A DNA stretch of 51,826 bases from Lachnospiraceae bacterium (GTDB taxonomy: Bacteria; Bacillota; Clostridia; Lachnospirales; Lachnospiraceae): positions 1 to 51,826 of the forward strand of contig JAQUXP010000026.1 of NCBI GenBank assembly GCA_028692395.1, read 5' to 3'. A program made the translations under genes and the position numbers. Positions 8,591 through 17,564 of the stretch are shown piece by piece. The number at the start of each line of letters is the position of its first letter. The first letter of the stretch is position 1. The notes beneath the pieces are model-generated. The model was not told the origin of the DNA. It ran no database searches and saw nothing but the letters and a program-made list of their open reading frames with translations.

Positions 8591-10270
8591 TTACTTCAAA
8601 TACTGTGAGATAATATCCCACACGCTGTCCCGCTCAAATCCAAGCTTCCACTCTGCTGCTCCTGCAAGCTCATACTCCTGCACCAGCTTCATCTTTTCCT
8701 CCAGAGATTTCTCATCCTCCATCCAGATATAATACTGAGCATCTGAGTCCTCTGCGGTGGCAACATTCTGACCAACAGATTCATCCCAGACAACATTCAT
8801 CTGCAGCTGTGATACATACGCATCTGCCTTGTCCATGCCGATTGCTTCGCTTTCCGGCATCTGCTGTCCAAAACGCACGGTCCAAAGTCTTGTGTAGAAC
8901 GGTATGGCATTGATAACTTTTCTTGCCGGTACTTCTTTTAGCGTCTGAACAATACTATCTTTCACAAACGGAAGTGAGGACACGGAACCGGCCTCTTCAC
9001 TTCCCGAATAGTGTTCATCATAGCCCATATTGATGACATAATCCACAATTTTTCCCTGCTGACCACGCTTATAATACATATTATAGTTCTGTGGAACCGG
9101 ATTATCAACAGAAATCACAAGACTTTTTGTATGAGCCTGCTGCGTCAGCTCTCGCAGGAACTGAATATAATGGCTGGAGGCATCCTCTCCCAACCGTTCA
9201 AAGTCAATATTGATTCCATCAAATCCACAGCTTTCTGCCGACTGCAAAAGCTGGTTAATGATATTTGTCCGGGCATCTTTGTTTTTTAAAATATCAGTGG
9301 TAGAAATCTCCGTATTAAAATTATCCACCAGTGCCCATACCTCCAGCCCCATTCCATGAGCTTGATCCACATACTCTCTGCTTGCCAGAGAGGAAAGAGT
9401 TCCTGCATTGTCTGTGATCGAAAACCAGGTTGGAGAAATTGTCGTAAGTCCCTTCGTTTCCGCTACCGTGGGCGCAAGAGCTGCATTTCCCTCCTGATTG
9501 GTCACCTGATGCCAGGCAAGATTAATCTTATAATTCTTCTGTAGAGATGTGAATTCCAGATTCGTATTCTCCTTATGTACCGGTGCCTCCACCGCCTCAG
9601 ATACCTTGCTGCTCTCAATATAGCCTACCGCACCGTCAGCGGTTGACACGTTGACCCAGTCACCCAGATCTTCCAGATAATCCATCGTATCTCCGGCCTT
9701 TACCTCTGTGAGAACCGGACTTTTCAGTCCTCCCCTTAACCGCACAACACCATCCTGCTTCGCCGTGACACTTTGTCTCCCACTCCAGTTGGTTCGCATC
9801 ACCGCACGTTTTGGCTGCTCGTAAATGCTGCAGTCCATATCCGTATATTTTGTTATGCTGGAAAGGGCAAGATAGATTGCTCCATCACTCCCGGTGATCA
9901 CAATCGGGGCACCATTCTCTGTGAGATTCGCCCCATCATCCGGTGTCAGCGTCTGCGTTGTATCTGCAGTGGTGAGCAGCATCTGTCCCACGCTTTCATC
10001 CCAGTAAAATCCAGTATCCAGATAGGTCGCAACATCTTCATACCTGAGATAGATCTCTTCGTTCTGTACCATACCGCCAGTCTCCAAAACCTTATCATTT
10101 AAAATCAAGGCAGCCTGATCTTCCCCTGTAATCCCATAATATGCCTTCAGATCTGCTTTCTCCTTCGTAGGCTGAAAATGCTGCACAATCATAGTAATCA
10201 CTCCCACAATTCCAATCAGTATGATCAATCCAATCACCACAATTACCGGTGATATCTTTTGTTTTTTCAT
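8591..10270 (-). CDS. Membrane-anchored GH18 glycosidase with SH3 domain
   Basis: The 559-residue protein starts with a short basic tail and one membrane anchor (about 8-30). It continues with a copper-amine-oxidase-N-like region (about 40-150), a bacterial SH3 domain (about 170-235, LRGGLKSPVLTEVKAGD) and a glycoside hydrolase 18 barrel (about 250-555). The catalytic DxxDxDxE-type motif reads FDGINIDFE, as in YaaH/SleL-like spore or peptidoglycan N-acetylglucosaminidases. It should act outside the membrane on cell wall or cortex glycan. Start chosen at MKKQK after GAAAGGA; the 57 codons upstream lack family character. Confidence 0.85.
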   Translation of the reverse strand: MKKQKISPVIVVIGLIILIGIVGVITMIVQHFQPTKEKADLKAYYGITGEDQAALILNDKVLETGGMVQNEEIYLRYEDVATYLDTGFYWDESVGQMLLTTADTTQTLTPDDGANLTENGAPIVITGSDGAIYLALSSITKYTDMDCSIYEQPKRAVMRTNWSGRQSVTAKQDGVVRLRGGLKSPVLTEVKAGDTMDYLEDLGDWVNVSTADGAVGYIESSKVSEAVEAPVHKENTNLEFTSLQKNYKINLAWHQVTNQEGNAALAPTVAETKGLTTISPTWFSITDNAGTLSSLASREYVDQAHGMGLEVWALVDNFNTEISTTDILKNKDARTNIINQLLQSAESCGFDGINIDFERLGEDASSHYIQFLRELTQQAHTKSLVISVDNPVPQNYNMYYKRGQQGKIVDYVINMGYDEHYSGSEEAGSVSSLPFVKDSIVQTLKEVPARKVINAIPFYTRLWTVRFGQQMPESEAIGMDKADAYVSQLQMNVVWDESVGQNVATAEDSDAQYYIWMEDEKSLEEKMKLVQEYELAGAAEWKLGFERDSVWDIISQYLK

Positions 10271-10570
10271 AATTGTAAGTCCTTTCTCGTAAAGTACCGA
10301 TACCTGTATCCTTCGTCGGAAAATATTTGTACTATCACCTCTCAGTATACAAGACCCCTTCCGCTTGGGCAAGCTTTTTATAAAAAAGGATCGCACAAAA
10401 ACAACAGCAGATCGTATGCGCAAGGGTCCCCATAACTTCATCTGCTGCTGTTCCTGTGTTTTATAGCTGTTATTTTCAGCATTCCTGCTTTATTTGAAAC
10501 AGCTGTATTATAGTAGAAATGCTTATAACTGCGTTGTACCTGACCAGCGGTGAATACGCTTTGATGACTC

Positions 10571-10834
10571 TTAATCTTTTACATAGATAAAATCCACCTG
10601 GTGAATCACGCCGTCATTTTCAATATAATCCCGCATATAAGTGCCCTGCTCGGCAACAGCATAGGCATGTACGATATCTTCGGTACTGCTGCGTGCTCCA
10701 TTGATTGTAAGCATAATATGTTCCTCTTCCCAGTCCTTTAATTCGCTGCGAAGAAGCATCTGTTCTTTCTTATCTTTGCACCCCATAGAATATGTGCGGC
10801 GCACAAGTCCTTTTTCGTGATATATGACAAATAT
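10571..10834 (-). CDS. Small protein of unknown function; start codon uncertain
   Basis: From a GTG at 10804 the frame encodes 77 residues with no membrane segment (LTINGARSSTEDIVHAYAV, GTYMRDYIENDGVIHQVDF). The same frame stays open upstream and reads RIFVIYHEKGLVRRTYSMG, which looks protein-like. An AAAGGA site sits 6 nt before an ATA codon at 10834, whereas the GTG has its purine stretch too close. True start may be ATA (very rare), the GTG, or an ATG 6 codons later. I do not recognise the family. A candidate small RNA or leader ends about 115 bp upstream. Confidence 0.55.
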   Translation of the reverse strand: MFVIYHEKGLVRRTYSMGCKDKKEQMLLRSELKDWEEEHIMLTINGARSSTEDIVHAYAVAEQGTYMRDYIENDGVIHQVDFIYVKD

Positions 10835-10947
10835 GCGCCATCCTTTCCCAGTTCTTTTACACTAGAATTATACCAATGGATACATGATTTTCTAATTCTT
10901 ACAGTTTTTTTCTGGTAGCTTTGAATGATTCTTCCTGATATCCTGTC

Positions 10948-11063
10948 GAAAAAAATAGAATCGGCGAAAAGCCGAACTTAATTGGAATTGAAATATGTAT
11001 ATCGGATGTTACAAAGGCAAGGGCATCGCTCCTCTCTTACCACGCATCCACAACCATAACTCT
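10948..11063 (-). ncRNA. Candidate structured small RNA or 5' leader
   Basis: A consensus-like promoter and an intrinsic terminator delimit a transcript of about 115 nt. Its first part can fold into nested helices: GGATG with CATCC, and inside it GGTAAG with CTTGCC, extended outward by TATG/CATA. It then ends in TCGGC-TTTTC-GCCGA and TTCTATTTTTTT. No known RNA family (6S, SRP, tmRNA, common riboswitches) was recognised. It could be a free small RNA or an attenuator leader of the small ORF downstream. Confidence 0.5.
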
Positions 11064-11069
11064 GGTTTT

Positions 11070-11098
11070 ATTATACGCAAATTCTTTCGATTTTACAA
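11070..11098 (-). promoter_or_regulatory. Promoter of the candidate small RNA
   Basis: On the minus strand TTGTAA (11098-11093), a 17-nt spacer and a perfect TATAAT (11075-11070). Start of transcription is expected near 11063. Confidence 0.65.
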
Positions 11099-11126
11099 GT
11101 TATTTCTAAAAAAAGCGGGAACAATC

Positions 11127-11156
11127 TTTACATATTTGTATCTTCTGGTATATACT
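11127..11156 (+). promoter_or_regulatory. Promoter of mecA
   Basis: TTTACA (11127-11132), 18-nt spacer, TATACT (11151-11156). It gives a leader of about 75 nt before mecA, in which GCAGC and GCTGT segments can pair. Confidence 0.55.
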
Positions 11157-11236
11157 ATATGAGAAGGAATTGTTTTTGTCGACAATTTCGCAGCCATTAA
11201 CAGTTTTTGCTGTTGCGACTGAAAGGATGTGATTTG

Positions 11237-12001
11237 ATGAAACTTGAAAAAATAAGTGATAATCAGATTCGCTGTACACTTACCAGTGAAGATCTGGCTA
11301 CCCGGGAAATCAAACTCAGTGAGCTTGCCTACGGTACCGATAAAGCAAAGAATCTGTTTCAGGATATGATGCAGCAGGCACAGTATGAATTCGGATTTGA
11401 CTCCGACAACTCTCCTCTTATGGTTGAGGCAATACCGGTTGCCCCTGACAGCATTGTACTGATTATTACAAAGGTTGATGATCCGGAAGAACTGGATACC
11501 CGCTTTTCGAAGTTTGCACCGGATAATTCGGATGCTTCTTCCCAGGATTCTGTTCAATTCACCGGAGCTGATGACATCATAGATATTTTCCAGAAACTGA
11601 CAGAAGCGCAAAAGCGTCTTCAGGAAAAAGAGCGAAAGAAAAAAGCAAAGAAACCGGAGCATCCGGCAGAAACAACGGATACCACCGAGTCTCTGGAAAA
11701 ACCGGTGAACCTGGTGGAAGCTTTTCATTTCCGTTCCCTGGACGATGTCATCCTGTCCGCACGGGGACTTGGTGGTTTTTTCACCGGTCAGAATGCTCTT
11801 TACCGTGATGACCGATCAGAAGAATACCAGCTGGTACTTCACCAGTCCGGCTATTCACCGGAGGACTTTAACAAAGTATGTAACATATTATCTGAGTATG
11901 GCGCAGGCAGCAGTTTTTCCGCTGCTTCCGAGGCATTTCTCAGAGAACACGGCAATGTAATCATTGCTGACCATGCACTGCAAAAGCTGATGGAATTATA
12001 G
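11237..12001 (+). CDS. mecA: Adaptor protein MecA
   Basis: The 254-residue protein has the MecA layout: an N-terminal substrate-recognition domain (MKLEKISDNQIRCTLTSEDL, with KNLFQDMMQQAQYEFGF), an acidic/charged linker (about 110-155) and a C-terminal ClpC-binding domain (FRSLDDVILSARGL to the end). MecA delivers target proteins to the ClpCP protease and in Bacillus controls competence and Spx; targets here are unknown. The start at MKLEK lies after AAGGATG; ten upstream codons are not part of the family. It is a single-gene unit with its own promoter and terminator. Confidence 0.9.
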   Translation: MKLEKISDNQIRCTLTSEDLATREIKLSELAYGTDKAKNLFQDMMQQAQYEFGFDSDNSPLMVEAIPVAPDSIVLIITKVDDPEELDTRFSKFAPDNSDASSQDSVQFTGADDIIDIFQKLTEAQKRLQEKERKKKAKKPEHPAETTDTTESLEKPVNLVEAFHFRSLDDVILSARGLGGFFTGQNALYRDDRSEEYQLVLHQSGYSPEDFNKVCNILSEYGAGSSFSAASEAFLREHGNVIIADHALQKLMEL

Positions 12002-12008
12002 ACAAATG

Positions 12009-12050
12009 GACGGGACTGCCGCAGATGTGGCAGTCCCGTCTTTGTTCTTT
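12009..12050 (+). terminator. Terminator after mecA
   Basis: A perfect 12-bp stem (GACGGGACTGCC with GGCAGTCCCGTC, 8-nt loop) followed by TTTGTTCTTT. It lies between convergent genes. Confidence 0.92.
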
Positions 12051-12252
12051 ATTTTGTTGCAAGATAATCATTAATCTGGGCTACCAGTTCCTCTACATCC
12101 ATACCATGAACCATGGATGCTTCCGCAAGACTCTCACCTTGTGCAGATGGGCATCCGATGCAATGCATACCGGATCTCATCAAAATAGCAGGGATAAACT
12201 GATCCAGCTGAATCACTTCTCCAATTGTCATATCTTTATTGACCTGTACCAT
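12049..12252 (-). CDS. DUF1858 redox-disulfide domain protein
   Basis: This 67-residue protein consists of one DUF1858 domain: DMTIGEVIQ, then GMHCIGCPSAQGESLAEA with the conserved Cys-x-x-Cys, then HGMDVEELVAQIN. The family is found in anaerobes, often alongside hybrid-cluster or iron-sulfur proteins, and the cysteine pair is thought to be redox-active or metal-binding. A GGAGGA site precedes the start. A ferredoxin gene lies 400 bp away in divergent orientation. The reaction is unknown. Confidence 0.88.
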   Translation of the reverse strand: MVQVNKDMTIGEVIQLDQFIPAILMRSGMHCIGCPSAQGESLAEASMVHGMDVEELVAQINDYLATK

Positions 12253-12305
12253 ATGGGACGTTCCTCCTTTTTCTTAATAAATTTGCAACGGTTCAGTACC
12301 TGACC

Positions 12306-12417
12306 AGTTACATTTGAAAATCCATTTAAAATCACCTTCGGTAATGGGATTTTCTCACTCTTGCATCACTTTCTTACGGTCTGTGCCGTAAATGCACGGA
12401 CCTGCTAAATAGTTACA
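12306..12417 (-). repeat. 112-bp two-hairpin dispersed repeat, copy 1
   Basis: Read on the minus strand the element begins GTAACTATTTAGCAGGT. It has a first hairpin (GGTC.GTGC/GCAC.GACC), a conserved CCGTAAGAAAGTGAT box and a second stem GAAAATCC/GGATTTTC. It is bounded by direct AGTTACA repeats. The second copy at 13371-13482 has the same length and changed, still-pairing stems. It fills most of the 400-bp gap between the DUF1858 and ferredoxin genes. Confidence 0.8.
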
Positions 12418-12566
12418 CAAGTTCTATTATAATACGAATTGTACAAATCCGCAATTACGCTTTTCACTACACCCACTGGGGCTCCAGCGTCAACGTGCGG
12501 CAGACCCTTTTTATGATTTCTTTTGTGTGCATTCCATTTGTTTATAGAATGTTCCGAAAAATATAC

Positions 12567-12595
12567 TTGTTTTCTTATGACAAATATATTAGAAT
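12567..12595 (+). promoter_or_regulatory. Ferredoxin promoter
   Basis: TTGTTT, 17-nt spacer, TAGAAT. A small hairpin (AGTCCAG-ATG-CTGGACT, 12604-12620) sits at the start of the expected transcript and could stabilise the mRNA 5' end. Confidence 0.55.
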
Positions 12596-12652
12596 GTCTT
12601 TAGAGTCCAGATGCTGGACTACTGATATCGAACATACAAGGAGGATACTATT

Positions 12653-12823
12653 ATGGCACACGTAATTTCTGATGAATGTGTTTCTTGTGGAACATGCGAA
12701 AGCGAATGTCCAGTTGAAGCTATCTCTGCAGGAGATGACAAATATGTAATCGACGCAGATACCTGTGTTGACTGTGGTGCTTGTGAAGCTGCATGCCCAA
12801 CAGGAGCTATCTCTGCTGAATAA
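12653..12823 (+). CDS. 2[4Fe-4S] clostridial-type ferredoxin
   Basis: A 56-residue protein with two copies of the Cys-x2-Cys-x2-Cys-x3-Cys-Pro motif (CVSCGTCESECP near 9-20 and CVDCGACEAACP near 38-49), each able to ligate a [4Fe-4S] cluster. This is the small electron carrier used by anaerobes with hydrogenases, pyruvate:ferredoxin oxidoreductase and Rnf. An AAGGAGGA site precedes the ATG. It is a monocistronic gene with its own promoter, 5' hairpin and strong terminator, as expected for a highly expressed electron carrier. Confidence 0.95.
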   Translation: MAHVISDECVSCGTCESECPVEAISAGDDKYVIDADTCVDCGACEAACPTGAISAE

Positions 12824-12833
12824 TTACAGCATC

Positions 12834-12886
12834 AAAAAAACCGAAGCAGTATCGACGATACGTCGTTACTGCTTCGGTTTTTTGTT
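12834..12886. terminator. Bidirectional terminator between ferredoxin and MerR genes
   Basis: ACCGAAGCAGTA pairs with TACTGCTTCGGT around a 15-nt apex that itself folds (ACGA/TCGT). A-runs and T-runs on both sides let it act on both strands. Confidence 0.92.
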
Positions 12887-12901
12887 AAAAAGATTTTCTG
12901 G

Positions 12902-13357
12902 CTATGCTCTGGTTCTTTTATTTTTCTTTGTTTTGGTTTCCTGGGCGGCCGCTACCTGTCGTCTGGCCAGCTGATGCTGCCGGATTGCTTCATCCACCCT
13001 CCGATAACGCTCTTCCCTGCGGTTCTGCTTTCTGAGCTCTGTCATGGCTTTCTCCAGTATCTTAAAAAATGCTTCCTGCTGTTCCTTTGACGCTTCTTTT
13101 TTCTGGGATGTTTCCACGGCTTCTTCTCTCCTGTAAAAGAAAGGAATCAATTCTCGTATTTCCTTTAACATAAGTCCTTTTTTCTTCAGTTCTTTAATAC
13201 TTATCAAAATCATCAAATCCTGTCTGGTGTAATATCTGCATCCTCTCTCATTTCTGGCAATTTCGAGGGCAAGCTCCTCTTCCCAATAACGCAGTACGCT
13301 TGTCCGCTCCTCCAGAAGTTTTGAGGCTTCTGTCATAGAATATACATGTTCTGACAT
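12902..13357 (-). CDS. MerR-like HTH regulator
   Basis: The 151-residue protein begins with a MerR-type winged helix (VYSMTEASKLLEERTSVLRYWEEE, then RYYTRQDLMILISIKEL and KKGLMLKEIREL). A charged helical region and a lysine/arginine-rich tail follow. There is no cysteine set for metal sensing and no recognisable effector domain, so the signal is unknown. RBS GGGGGTAGAGAG precedes the start. It stands alone on the minus strand, with the two-hairpin repeat copy 2 immediately upstream of it. Confidence 0.82.
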   Translation of the reverse strand: MSEHVYSMTEASKLLEERTSVLRYWEEELALEIARNERGCRYYTRQDLMILISIKELKKKGLMLKEIRELIPFFYRREEAVETSQKKEASKEQQEAFFKILEKAMTELRKQNRREERYRRVDEAIRQHQLARRQVAAAQETKTKKNKRTRA

Positions 13358-13370
13358 TCTCTCTACCCCC

Positions 13371-13482
13371 AGTTACGATTCAGAAATCCATAAAAATCAT
13401 CTTTGGTGATGGGATTTCTTCACTCCTGAATCACTTTCTTACGGTATGTGCAGTAAATGCACATACCTGCTGAATAGTTACG
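13371..13482 (-). repeat. 112-bp two-hairpin dispersed repeat, copy 2
   Basis: On the minus strand: GTAACTATTCAGCAGGT, first hairpin GGTATGTGCA-TTTAC-TGCACATACC, the CCGTAAGAAAGTGATTCAG box, second stem GAAATCC/GGATTTC enclosed by GATTCAG/CTGAATC. AGTTACG occurs at both ends. Same length as copy 1 with compensatory stem changes. It lies between the MerR start and the dnaB terminator. Confidence 0.82.
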
Positions 13483-13541
13483 TTTTTCTTCTTTTTAAGT
13501 ATAACGCAAACTAAAATACCCCTCAAGAAAAAACGTACGAC

Positions 13542-13587
13542 AAAAAACACAGTATCTGTACCAAAAGGGCACAATACTGTGTTTTTT
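13542..13587. terminator. Terminator after dnaB
   Basis: AAAAAACACAGTAT and ATACTGTGTTTTTT form a perfect 14-bp stem around 18 nt. On the minus strand it ends the dnaB transcript with a T-run; it is symmetric. Confidence 0.9.
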
Positions 13588-13594
13588 CGTCTGA

Positions 13595-14923
13595 TTATTT
13601 TTGAAGATTGGCAAATTTTGTAAAATCTGGCAGCCAGACCAGATTAATCGTTCCAATTGGACCATTTCTCTGTTTTGCTATGATAATTTCGGCAATACCT
13701 TTATTTTCGGAATCCTTATTGTAATAATCATCACGATAGATAAACATTACAACATCCGCATCCTGCTCGATGGCTCCGGACTCTCGAAGGTCGGAAAGCA
13801 TCGGTCTGTGGTCCGGACGAGATTCCACGGCACGGGACAGCTGTGACAATGCGATCACCGGAACATTCATCTCTCTGGCAATTGATTTTAAGGAACGGGA
13901 AATATCGGAGATTTCCTGCTGTCTGGAATCTCCCTTTCCACTGCCACTCATCAACTGCAGGTAATCGATCATAATAGCGTCCAGCCCATGCTCCAGCTTA
14001 TATTTTCGGCACTTGGATCTAAGCTCACGCACAGAAATACCTGGAGTATCATCGATAATCAGATTCGACTCACCGATTACACCGGCACTTTCGATCAGCT
14101 TGCTCCACTCTTCATCCTTCAGATTACCGGTTCTCATATTCTGAGAATCAACCTTGGACTCCATGGATAAGAGACGATTCATCAGCTGTTCCTTTGACAT
14201 CTCCAGGGAGAAGATTGCCACATGACGATCCTGCTTAAATGCCATGTACTGAGCAATATTCAAAACCAGTGCCGTCTTTCCCATAGAAGGTCTCGCCGCT
14301 ACAAGAATTAAATCGGATCGCTGAAAACCTGAAGTCTTATAATCCAGATCGGTAAACCCTGTTGCAAGACCGGTAACCGTTCCTTTTGTCTTAGAAGCCC
14401 GCTCAATATTCTCCAGGGCGTTCATAACAACCTGACGAATTGGCACGAAATCTCCGGAATTACGCTGCTGTAAAAGCTGAAACATCTGCTTTTCCGTAGT
14501 CTCCAGAATATTCTCCAGCGGTTCCTTATTCAGATAACATTCATTTGAAATTTCTTCATTTAACCGGATTAATCGGCGGAGCACTGCCTTGTCACTGACA
14601 ATCTTGGCGTAATCCTCAATATGACCCGATATGATACTGGGATCCAGCAGTTCTCTTACAAATTCCATGCTGCTGATCTCCGGCGGCACATCCTTTTCCC
14701 GAAGACGGTTCTGCAACGTAATCAGATCCACCGTCTTTCCTTCATTGAACAGCTCCACCATGCACTCAAATACGATACCATACTGGCGCTGATAAAAATC
14801 ATCACTGGTCAGCCGCTCCGCCGCCACACTGATTGCCTCCCGGCCCATCAGCATAGAACCAATGACTGACTGCTCTGCCTCTACACTGTGTGGCAGTATC
14901 CTCTTGATGAGTGCTTCTTCCAT
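13595..14923 (-). CDS. dnaB: Replicative DNA helicase
   Basis: The 442-residue protein matches DnaB/DnaC helicase throughout. The N-terminal primase-interaction domain (PHSVEAEQSVIGSML, about 10-110) is followed by a RecA-like motor with Walker A RPSMGKT at 211-217, the Walker B region IMIDYLQLM, and the SDLRESGAIEQDADVVMFIYRDDYY sensor region. The length is normal and no intein is present. As hexamer it unwinds DNA at the fork. It is the last gene of the gdpP-rplI-dnaB operon, a conserved Firmicute arrangement, and is preceded by rplI by 13 bp. Confidence 0.97.
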   Translation of the reverse strand: MEEALIKRILPHSVEAEQSVIGSMLMGREAISVAAERLTSDDFYQRQYGIVFECMVELFNEGKTVDLITLQNRLREKDVPPEISSMEFVRELLDPSIISGHIEDYAKIVSDKAVLRRLIRLNEEISNECYLNKEPLENILETTEKQMFQLLQQRNSGDFVPIRQVVMNALENIERASKTKGTVTGLATGFTDLDYKTSGFQRSDLILVAARPSMGKTALVLNIAQYMAFKQDRHVAIFSLEMSKEQLMNRLLSMESKVDSQNMRTGNLKDEEWSKLIESAGVIGESNLIIDDTPGISVRELRSKCRKYKLEHGLDAIMIDYLQLMSGSGKGDSRQQEISDISRSLKSIAREMNVPVIALSQLSRAVESRPDHRPMLSDLRESGAIEQDADVVMFIYRDDYYNKDSENKGIAEIIIAKQRNGPIGTINLVWLPDFTKFANLQK

Positions 14924-14936
14924 ACAGCGGTTCCTC

Positions 14937-15383
14937 CTAAGCTTCTCTTACGATAACTTTAAGGTTCGCTGTTACCTTCGGATGAAGACGAACTCCTACA
15001 TTGGTGGTTCCTACCGCTTTAATCGGATTTTCCATCTGCAGTTTTTTCTTGTCCAGATCATAACCCAGCTGTGCTTTTGCAGCTTCTGCAATTTCCTTTG
15101 CGGATATACTGCCAAATACTCTTCCACCTTCACCGACTTTGATAGAAAGAACAACTTCCTTCGTCTCAATCTCCTCGGCAAACTTTTTCGCTGCATCCAG
15201 ATTTTCCTGTGCTACCTTATCCTCATGCGCTTTCTGAAGCTTCAGATCATTCATATTTCTGGAAGTAGCCTCTATTCCAAGCTTCTGGGGAAGCAGTTTA
15301 TTTCTCGCATAGCCATCACTTACATTTACGGTCTGCCCTTTCTTACCAAGGGTCTTTACATCTTCTAATAAGATTACTTTCAT
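14937..15383 (-). CDS. rplI: 50S ribosomal protein L9
   Basis: The 148-residue protein has the L9 N-terminal signature [17 protein letters not shown]...[12 protein letters not shown], the long connecting helix (about 40-75) and the C-terminal domain with GRVFGSIS. It binds 23S rRNA and helps maintain translation fidelity. Its ATG overlaps the stop of gdpP by one base (TAATG), so translation is coupled. Confidence 0.97.
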   Translation of the reverse strand: MKVILLEDVKTLGKKGQTVNVSDGYARNKLLPQKLGIEATSRNMNDLKLQKAHEDKVAQENLDAAKKFAEEIETKEVVLSIKVGEGGRVFGSISAKEIAEAAKAQLGYDLDKKKLQMENPIKAVGTTNVGVRLHPKVTANLKVIVREA

Positions 15384-17431
15384 TATAATTCTCCTCCATC
15401 CAGCATTTCTGTAATCGTTTTTTTCACTTGTGCAATTGCTGCCTGAACATCGGTGCCCTCAAACTGGCACCCTGCAATATTCAGATGTCCACCACCACCA
15501 AGGCGCTCCATAATAATCTGGACATTAATCTCGTCAATTGCTCTTGCACTGACATACACTGTATTCCGGTATACGGTAAATACAAAGGATGCCTTTACAT
15601 TGATAATATTCAAAAGCTCATTTGCCGCCTGGGCTCCTACAATTGTGGGACTTTTCACATATTCAGAAGGACACTGAGAGATCGCAAAGTTTTCACGGAA
15701 CAGCTCTGCGTTTTTCACGGTCTCACCCTTTGCACGACAGTCATCCATATCTTCCCGAAACAGCTTTCTTACACGGGTGACATCTGCACCACAGCGCCGC
15801 AGAAATGCTGCTGCCTCAAAGGTACGCACTCCGGTCTTCTGCAGAAAATTATCGGTATCAATCATAATACCTGCATAGATACTGTCTGCCTCGATATTGC
15901 GGATACGAATTCCATCTGCAAAATACTGCAGGATCTCCGCAACCATCTCACAGGCTGAGGATGCATATGGCTCAATATAAGACAGAACAGAGTTTCTGAT
16001 GACCTCACTGCCCTGACGATGGTGATCCAGCACTACAATTGTCTTTGTCATGGAAAGCAGCTCTTCGCACTCTGTATAGCTTGGCTTATTCGTATCAACT
16101 ACAACTACCAGGGTGTTATCATCTACAATCTCTTTCGCTTCATGGCAGTTTACAAACATATGGGACTCATAATCCTGATTATTCAGAAATTCTTCCATCA
16201 GAGGTCGAATAGACGATGTCGGATTGTCAATCACGATATGTGTCTTCTTGTTCAGGGTCTTTGCTGCACGATAGATACCCACAGCGGCTCCGAAGGAGTC
16301 CACATCGGTAAGCTTATGCCCCATGACCACAACTTTTTCCTTGCTTCCCATAAATTCTTTCAGTGCATGTGCCTTTACTCTGGCTTTTACCCGGGTGTTT
16401 TTCTCAATCGCCTGGGTTTTTCCTCCATAGTAAGAGATGGCATCACCCTGTTTTAAGACAACCTGATCGCCGCCTCTTCCCAGGGCCAGATCAATGGCAA
16501 TTCTGGAATATTCAGAATTTTTTGCATAAGAACCCGCACCGGCACCAATACCGATACTGATCGTGACTGCCATTTCATTTCCGATATTTACGGTCTTGAC
16601 ATCCTCCAGCAGGCTGAAACGTCCTGCCTTCAGCTCATCCAGAGAACGTTTTCTCATAATCAGAAAATACTTATCCTTCTCTATCTTCTTCACAAGTCCG
16701 TCGGTATCTGCAAAATACTTATTAATCTTACGGTCAATCAAGGCTGTCAATAGAGAACGGCGAACCTCCTCCACACTTTCCAGTGCCTCATCATAATTGT
16801 CCAGATACAAAAGTCCTGCCACCATAGTTTCATCCTGAAATTTCTGCAGATATTCGTTCTGCAGTGTTTCATCAAATAAAAAGATAGCAATCAGATGATT
16901 TTCTTTTTCCTCCGTTGCCACCAGATTTGTCTGTTCAATCAGATTATCTATGACTACACTTTTCATATTGATTCGATAGTCGTGTTCGTGGTAGCTGAGG
17001 GTAAGTTCTGTCTCTTCATCAAAAGCGGGAAACTTGTCCTTCGTCAGCTCCGGAAAAATATTCGTAACAGATTTATGATATTGCTTTTCTTTCCCTGTAA
17101 CCTCGGAAAATTTCTGATTTACCCATAGAAGTTTTCCATTGGCATCCATCAGTGCATACGGAAGTGAAAGCTCCTGAATCAAGCTTTTCTGTACCTGACC
17201 GTATTGTGTGGCGAACGTAATCAGTTCATTCAAAAGCTGAGGTCGATTGTGAAAATACAAAATCACAGCAACCAGAACATAGACCGCTGTAACCAGCGTT
17301 ACCAGACTTCCTGCTTTTCTGTCAATCAGATAGACACCGATATTCATCACAACCAAAAGCAGGGATAGCATAATAGGCCATCTCAGGTAAGAACTTAATT
17401 GTCCATTTAATTTAATCTTATTTTTATTCAT
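15383..17431 (-). CDS. gdpP: Cyclic-di-AMP phosphodiesterase GdpP
   Basis: The 682-residue protein has the GdpP order: two membrane helices (about 17-55), a PAS domain (about 75-135), a degenerate GGDEF domain (about 150-300) and a DHH/DHHA1 phosphoesterase. Its metal motifs read [30 protein letters not shown] and [12 protein letters not shown]. It hydrolyses c-di-AMP, controlling potassium/osmotic and wall homeostasis. I chose MNKNK, preceded by ACAGGAGA, over a 16-codon longer frame. It is first in the gdpP-rplI-dnaB operon. Confidence 0.95.
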   Translation of the reverse strand: MNKNKIKLNGQLSSYLRWPIMLSLLLVVMNIGVYLIDRKAGSLVTLVTAVYVLVAVILYFHNRPQLLNELITFATQYGQVQKSLIQELSLPYALMDANGKLLWVNQKFSEVTGKEKQYHKSVTNIFPELTKDKFPAFDEETELTLSYHEHDYRINMKSVVIDNLIEQTNLVATEEKENHLIAIFLFDETLQNEYLQKFQDETMVAGLLYLDNYDEALESVEEVRRSLLTALIDRKINKYFADTDGLVKKIEKDKYFLIMRKRSLDELKAGRFSLLEDVKTVNIGNEMAVTISIGIGAGAGSYAKNSEYSRIAIDLALGRGGDQVVLKQGDAISYYGGKTQAIEKNTRVKARVKAHALKEFMGSKEKVVVMGHKLTDVDSFGAAVGIYRAAKTLNKKTHIVIDNPTSSIRPLMEEFLNNQDYESHMFVNCHEAKEIVDDNTLVVVVDTNKPSYTECEELLSMTKTIVVLDHHRQGSEVIRNSVLSYIEPYASSACEMVAEILQYFADGIRIRNIEADSIYAGIMIDTDNFLQKTGVRTFEAAAFLRRCGADVTRVRKLFREDMDDCRAKGETVKNAELFRENFAISQCPSEYVKSPTIVGAQAANELLNIINVKASFVFTVYRNTVYVSARAIDEINVQIIMERLGGGGHLNIAGCQFEGTDVQAAIAQVKKTITEMLDGGEL

Positions 17432-17485
17432 ATTGTCTCCTGTAAAAGACATCACATCGCACACTTCAAAAATAATCACATCTCG

Positions 17486-17543
17486 TAATTTCGCCGCTCT
17501 TCTAATGTGAGCAAGCTCCCATTATCTTCGCTTTCGCTCATTA
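17486..17543. repeat. 58-bp tandem direct repeat, unit A (upstream of gdpP)
   Basis: This 58-bp unit is repeated essentially exactly at 17565-17622, with 21 bp between. Each unit holds a small dyad TGAGC/GCTCA. Both units lie in the untranslated region upstream of gdpP. Confidence 0.9.
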
Positions 17544-17564
17544 CGTCGTGATTTCATCACTCGA

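Noticed and set aside
11040-11075. Plus-strand terminator (AACCA/TGGTT with TTATT)
   Set aside because: The stem is only five pairs, no plus-strand gene lies upstream, and the site overlaps a better minus-strand promoter.
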